A DNA stretch of 64,000 nt, from assembly GCA_965218935.1 (NCBI GenBank), contig CBDCMH010000007.1, positions 310,001 to 374,000 of the forward strand, given 5' to 3'. Of this stretch, positions 60,034 through 64,000 are shown piece after piece. The translations under genes and the position numbers were made by a program. Under the pieces are notes generated by a model. That model did no database searches. It saw only the letters and a list, made by a program, of their open reading frames with translations, and was not told the DNA's origin. The DNA comes from JADFOI01 sp965218935. GTDB taxonomy: Bacteria; Acidobacteriota; UBA6911; RPQK01; JADFOI01. How positions within the stretch are numbered: position 1 is the first letter of the stretch; the number at the start of each line of letters is the position of its first letter.

Positions 60034-61533
60034 CCCGTTGCCTCACGTAAAAATCTATTCCAAAGGGTATTCGTTGCCTCACTAAGAATCTATCCGAAAG
60101 GGATTGCAAAAAGTGGTGGTAAAAAGCACCAACCAGAGGAGTGGCAACCCCTTGCCCAACACCCGCAGCCTGCAGCAAGAGAAAGATTTTCACATCCAGC
60201 CCGCTTCCCATCGTTTCTTCTGCTCAGGAGTCGGTTTGAGCAAAAGGCAATTCTGAAGCCAGCCGATCTGCCGTGCCAGCTGGGCCGGATTGAGCTTCTC
60301 ATACTCTCGGGCCAGTTCCCGCTTGATCTTGTCCGCCACCTCAGGGGACTCGCAGATCCTCCGGTAGGGAGTTTTCGGCACATCATACTTTTTCCAGATC
60401 CGAGACCCTCGACGTTGCTTGGCCACCATCTTCATGACCGGCTTGAAAAAGTTGATCTGCAGTCGCAGCCGATCGTACAACTCGTTCACCAGCTCCTGTT
60501 CTCGCTCTCCCTCGTAGCGAGCATAACCCACGGCCCGCCGAACCACCGAATAGTTTTTCTGCTCCACATAAGGGTTGTCATTCTTGCGCGAGGGGCGGGT
60601 TCGGCTGAAGCTGATCTTTTCCTGCTCACAAAAACGAATCAAGTGCTTGTTGATGAACTCGCTGCCGTTGTCCGAAGCCATCCCCAGCCAAGGGAAGGGC
60701 GAGCGCTTCTGAAGCAGCTTCATCGCTTCCAGGACCCACACCTGGGCCTTATTGCGCACCGCTCGGACCTCTGTCCAGCCCGTGTACACGTCCGTCACAT
60801 CCAGGGTTTGAAGGTAGTCCCCCCGACCCTGGCCTCCCTCATGGCCCACCAGGTCCACTTCCACAAAACCGGGGCGATCCTCCTGCCAGTCGGCGAAACG
60901 CTTGATCGGAATCTGGTGTTTGAGCAGCGTTCCCGGCTTGGTTCCGGATCGTCCTTTGAGACGGTGCTTGCACCTTTCGGGCTCCAGCAGCCGATCGATG
61001 GTGGCGGCGCTGATCTGCATCAACCGCTCATGGGTGCTGGCATCCACTTTCAGTTCCCCATGTCTTTGTAAAATGGGTACCACTTCCGGCAAAATCGCGA
61101 CCAGACGTTTGCCACACAAATAGTCCAGTATCTCCCAGATCATCGTCAGCGCCTTTAGAACTTTCTGGTCGTATTTGCGGGCCCGCTCTCGCCGTACTCT
61201 CTTGCCGATATCCCCTACCGCCACCAGCTTGGGGCTCAACCGGATCCGCTTGCCCTGGTGGCGAAGCAGATAGGCTCCATAGCAGCGGTTGTAGCCCGTC
61301 ATTTGGGTAAACTCCGTCAACACTTCCCCCTTCACCTTCTTGCCCTTCTTCCGGTAGCGGGGGGCAAAACTTTTGATCAATACACGCTTTTCTGCCATCG
61401 TTAACCTCATTGGTGCCCTCCATTCCTTCATGGAGGACACTTCTATTCCCCTGCTCAGGGCCAGGCAATTTCGAATAGATTTTTTAATGAGGCAACGTAT
61501 CCATTTCGAATAGATTTTTGATGAGGCAATTCG
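60034..61533 (-). mobile_element. Complete 1500-bp insertion sequence, copy 3
   Basis: Same ends and length as 22004-23503, in the opposite orientation. It is flanked by CGACA at 60029-60033 and 61534-61538 (5-bp target duplication). It appears identical to copy 1 wherever I compared, implying recent transposition. Confidence 0.96.
60190..61410 (-). CDS. DDE (rve) transposase, copy 3
   Basis: A 406-residue protein equal to the copy 1 product in every segment compared, with the same D-D-E residues (VEVDLVGHEG, ASDNGSEF, NPYVEQKN). Same start reasoning: GGAGGG before the ATG encoding MRLTMAEKR. Confidence 0.93.
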   Translation of the reverse strand: MRLTMAEKRVLIKSFAPRYRKKGKKVKGEVLTEFTQMTGYNRCYGAYLLRHQGKRIRLSPKLVAVGDIGKRVRRERARKYDQKVLKALTMIWEILDYLCGKRLVAILPEVVPILQRHGELKVDASTHERLMQISAATIDRLLEPERCKHRLKGRSGTKPGTLLKHQIPIKRFADWQEDRPGFVEVDLVGHEGGQGRGDYLQTLDVTDVYTGWTEVRAVRNKAQVWVLEAMKLLQKRSPFPWLGMASDNGSEFINKHLIRFCEQEKISFSRTRPSRKNDNPYVEQKNYSVVRRAVGYARYEGEREQELVNELYDRLRLQINFFKPVMKMVAKQRRGSRIWKKYDVPKTPYRRICESPEVADKIKRELAREYEKLNPAQLARQIGWLQNCLLLKPTPEQKKRWEAGWM

Positions 61534-61762
61534 CGACATTGACGTGAGCTTTGAAGGCATTAACATAGGCGAATGCCGCATCACCTACACACGCTGTCGG
61601 ATGGCCATCATGCAATAACTCTCGAACATCGTCTCCGCAGTCGCGCATGACCTCAAACCAGCGCTGCGCGATCGCCCCCAATTCACCCGAATGCTCTTGC
61701 ATCCAGACCTCGATAGCTGGATCTCGCTTGACCGAGCTGGGGAACCGCAGAAGTTGGCTCAT

Positions 61763-62298
61763 GGCGATCTCATTTCGAGGCTGGGCCACACCTGGACTCT
61801 CGAGTCTCGCGGTCTCCAGCGCCGTATAACAGTGATTACGCTGATCCGTATATCCTCCTAATTGGCCGTATAAAACGCAAGCAGAAATCGGCTGAAGATG
61901 CTACGTAAGTAGCTTTACTGGCAACGAGTTCCGCTGGACATGGCACTCCAAGCAGAAGTCTTTATACTGACCCGCATACTACCCGTCTGCGATTTTGTCC
62001 ATGGGGGTGCTGGGTGCCGAGACCTTGGAGTGCTGACTCTTCTTTGGCTCGTTCCTGAATTTCTTCACCTGAGTTGACAGATTGGGGATATTGTTGCGCT
62101 GTGGTATAGTTTTGGGCGTTGCGAGAAGCGGCGTGAGAAAGTTGGATTCTCGGGTCGGAAGGAGCAAAATATACTGTCCAATTTACTGTCCATTTTTGAG
62201 TCTGAACGTGCAGATTCCATAGACAGTAAAGACTTGAGAGACAGTAAGGCAATCTTGTAGGTTGCTCTGTTTCTTGCAAATAGCTGATTTCATTCAGA
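61763..62298. other. Gene-free stretch before tRNA-Gly
   Basis: Open frames here (for example 61962-62279 on the minus strand) have irregular composition and no ribosome site, and I do not accept them. Short direct repeats of TTTACTGTCCA occur near 62175-62195, and GACAGTAA is repeated near 62222-62247. Codons such as MDSKLDS on the minus strand recall integrase tails, but there is no integrase body. Confidence 0.4.
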
Positions 62299-62373
<75 letters not shown>

Positions 62374-62441
62374 ATCTAACTCCTTTTTGATCAATCCTTT
62401 AAGTCAGTTAGTCAGGGTGTCGCAAAACGACAAATAGGGCC

Positions 62442-62472
62442 AGGGTGCGGATAGGGTGCGGATAGGGTGCGG
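62442..62472. repeat. 11-bp tandem repeat AGGGTGCGGAT, three units
   Basis: Units at 62442, 62453 and 62464 (the last incomplete), followed by AAGGTGCG, a T run and a GCGCGC-TCTT-GCGCG hairpin. It lies 69 bp behind the tRNA-Gly gene, a common integration site. It could be the remnant of an integrated element's end or part of a terminator. Confidence 0.6.
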
Positions 62473-62586
62473 AAGGTGCGTTTTTTGCGCGCTCTTGCGC
62501 GTTGTTACGCCCCCTCCCTGCTTCCGCCGTCTCGATAGTAGTATCCAGCCGGGAGGGCGGACCGCTGATTAGCCTCGTTGTAGGGA

Positions 62587-64000
62587 TTACGAGGACGGGA
62601 ATTGCTTTACTCTGGCCTCCTCCAAGTAGAGGGCGGCGCCCTTCTCGGTGAGGAGGTTCTCCTTCTGCAGGGCTTCCACCGTCCTTTGGACACAGGCTAC
62701 ATATTTTTCCCGGCTGAAGGTCTCATCGGGTAGGAGCAAAAGGAGGCGGCGCCAGGCCTCGGTCATGGTCTCTCGCTTGTCCCGACGTCCGCTCCCGTTC
62801 ATGTCTACGTAAATCATCCGTCCATCTACCGGCTCAATCCCCTGGCCCGTAAACAAGGCGACGGCGGTGGTACCTACTCCGCCGGACCCCAGACTCGGAG
62901 GAAAGGCGTGATACACACCCAGCGGACAGGCGACTTCCGGCGTCGCGATGGCGTTCGTTTGGTTGCCGAAGCCGATGTTTACGTCCGCTTTTGAAGGCGG
63001 AGGCTCGATCCCTTTCTCCACCCAATTGTCCAGCCGATCAATGAAAGCATCCATCAGCCGAGTCAATTGCAGAACTTCGACATCGCGTCGCCTGCCGTTG
63101 TCCGGCAAGGTATCGCCACTGTTATGGCTGATTCCCCGAACCTCGTAATACCGATACTCCTTGTCTAAGCCCTTGTTGTGCAGCATTCGGGAACGGGTCC
63201 GCTTGTTGGTCAGATAAACTGGCGAAACTGTCTCCGGGATGTTCCGGACCTCCATCATCCACGGCGTATTGGCTGAATAAACGTTGGGATATGCCAAATG
63301 GGCGATCTCCAGCGCTTTAATGAACCCAGTCTTGTCGTCCGGTGAGCGGAACAGGATATCTTGGCCATCGCGGATGAGAAACGGGAGAAACATTCCTCCG
63401 CCCACGTCGTCCCAGAGAAATCCGTCAATCGTATGGGTTCCCACTGGGTCGCGGTTGAGTTCGGGGTTGAGTTGCGACATATAATTAACCAGCGTGCCCA
63501 TCATGGCCCCCCCAGACTTGCCGTACCAGTAAGTGTAGGTGGGCCTCTGGCCCAAACGGTCCTTCAGAAAGTTCTTCACCAGAATGGCCTTCTCCATAAT
63601 GAGCTCGGGGATTTCCGCAATGTTTTGGCTCGGCCAGACCTCGCCGTTACCGAGGACCGCCTCATAGTCTCCCGGCGCATCGCGTGCCGCATTGCGCCGG
63701 CTGCGGGCCACCGCGTAACCCTTCTCCAGCATCACCTTCTCGAAGCGTGTCGGTTCAAAAGGTTGCACTGGATCGAAGTACTGATCCCACGGCTTCATAG
63801 AGCCGGTCAGGAAGGATCCTCCCGACCCATGGACCATGACGTACAACTTCCCGTTCCATCCAGTTTCCGGATAGTAGAGCGTGAGCGAAGTTCCTTTTGC
63901 GGCTTCATACCGCAAAACGCCTTGGAAACGAGAACTATGGTTGCCATACTGTGTGAAATAGAAATCTGGCGCCGAGGTGAAGTGATTGGAGCGCGCTCCT
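62587..64000 (-). CDS. Alpha/beta-hydrolase-fold protein, N-terminus outside the window
   Basis: The frame stays open to the window edge: before the TTG at 63915 it reads GARSNHFTSAPDFYFTQYGN without a stop. So the gene starts beyond 64000. Visible parts: oxyanion region VMVHGSGGS, nucleophile elbow YWYGKSGGAMMG (G-x-S-G-G, Ser), a later VRGISHNSGD with a candidate catalytic His, and a C-terminal ~140-residue extension. This resembles large secreted esterases of the Abhydrolase/tannase type. The substrate is not evident. Confidence 0.75.
   Translation of the reverse strand, partial: GARSNHFTSAPDFYFTQYGNHSSRFQGVLRYEAAKGTSLTLYYPETGWNGKLYVMVHGSGGSFLTGSMKPWDQYFDPVQPFEPTRFEKVMLEKGYAVARSRRNAARDAPGDYEAVLGNGEVWPSQNIAEIPELIMEKAILVKNFLKDRLGQRPTYTYWYGKSGGAMMGTLVNYMSQLNPELNRDPVGTHTIDGFLWDDVGGGMFLPFLIRDGQDILFRSPDDKTGFIKALEIAHLAYPNVYSANTPWMMEVRNIPETVSPVYLTNKRTRSRMLHNKGLDKEYRYYEVRGISHNSGDTLPDNGRRRDVEVLQLTRLMDAFIDRLDNWVEKGIEPPPSKADVNIGFGNQTNAIATPEVACPLGVYHAFPPSLGSGGVGTTAVALFTGQGIEPVDGRMIYVDMNGSGRRDKRETMTEAWRRLLLLLPDETFSREKYVACVQRTVEALQKENLLTEKGAALYLEEARVKQFPSS

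Larger units (their letters stand above)
59859..61762 (-). pseudogene. DUF1801-family gene split by the IS
   Basis: The N-terminal part (61762 down to 61534; MSQLLRF... HDGHPTACVGDAAFAYVNAFKAHVNV) and the C-terminal part (60033 down to 59859; VGFFRGAEIADPEGLLEGTG to KGRLEAE) lie either side of the IS. Removing 1500 bp plus one TGTCG rebuilds HVNVGFFRG in a continuous frame of about 134 residues. DUF1801 (YdhG-like, frataxin-like fold) is of unclear function. The upstream Met at 61789 is an alternative start. Confidence 0.9.

Noticed and set aside
61962..62279. 105-residue frame, possible integrase tail
   Set aside because: Low-complexity composition; the tRNA gene leaves no room for the rest of an integrase.
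62442..62480. Possible CRISPR or origin iterons
   Set aside because: Three 11-bp units only, no DnaA boxes or rep gene nearby.

Overview
The window looks like a chromosome segment from a diderm, LPS-making bacterium, most likely an Acidobacteriota-type lineage. This is inferred from three things: Ser/Thr kinases fused to TolB-like, WD40-like or TPR sensor parts; a yicC-gmk-rpoZ-coaBC block; and a KDO (kdsA/kdsD/kdsC) cluster beside pyrG. No rRNA gene is present, so the taxonomy is an inference. Almost all genes are ordinary housekeeping or envelope genes. The unusual content lies between and inside them, as repeats, insertion sequences and broken genes.

Layout. 1-5.7 kb: a kinase-type sensor gene broken by an in-frame TAG, a lipoprotein serine hydrolase and an intact kinase-TolB-TPR gene, all on the + strand. 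5.7-7.3 kb: four small unknown or membrane proteins, including a 46-residue one. 7.3-8.7 kb: tRNA-Val and an ECF sigma/anti-sigma pair, divergent from a large M16-like protein (8.8-11.6 kb) that lacks the zinc motif. 11.7-18.3 kb: mannose/glucose phosphate metabolism (manC, PGI/PMI, manB), the PPDK regulator, a DapF-like epimerase with Ser in place of both catalytic Cys, and an M20 peptidase. 18.5-22 kb: icd, mdh and, convergently, lysA. 22-23.5 kb: a complete 1500-bp IS. 23.5-29.6 kb: surface polysaccharide genes (UDP-sugar epimerase, UDP-sugar dehydrogenase, O-antigen polymerase/ligase, two glycosyltransferases). 29.7-33.1 kb, minus strand: bacilliredoxin-rhodanese fusion, Rieske protein, tsaD, mtnA. 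33.3-45.5 kb, plus strand: MsbA-like exporter, yicC, gmk, rpoZ, coaBC, era, uracil-DNA glycosylase, priA, a JAMM peptidase, a GTPase, a cation exporter and a GrdB-like protein. 45.7-51.2 kb: kdsB (wrecked by an IS fragment and a partial duplication), pyrG, kdsA, kdsD, kdsC. 51.2-56.2 kb, minus strand: metH and rlmN, which share a leader and their first codons. 56.5-59.3 kb: an EF-hand-containing metallo-beta-lactamase-fold protein and a PQQ dehydrogenase, convergent. 59.5-62 kb: a degraded patch with a DUF1801 gene split by the second complete IS. 62.3 kb: tRNA-Gly. The window ends inside an alpha/beta hydrolase gene.

Three families of non-coding repeats run through the gaps. (1) A MITE-like element of about 140-215 bp with terminal inverted repeats (full or near-full copies at 16.1, 24.5, 28.4 and 35.2 kb, one end only at 30.9 kb); two copies carry a 41-bp perfect palindrome whose arms differ between copies but stay perfectly paired. 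(2) Arrays of the octamer GGTCAGNN arranged as long hairpins (11.6, 38.2, 45.5, 49.6 kb). (3) A composite hairpin/A-rich/CCGGTCTGCCGG repeat (18.3, 29.6, 33.2 kb). Their shared placement at gene ends, often supplying or overlapping the stop codon, is the main pattern that gene annotation does not explain.

The clearest new observations are the kdsB rearrangement inside the KDO cluster, the precisely definable IS (1500 bp, 5-bp target duplications, tandem 34-bp units in its ends), the covarying palindromes in the MITE-like family, and the duplicated metH/rlmN leader. I found no CRISPR array, defence island, prophage or secondary-metabolite cluster.
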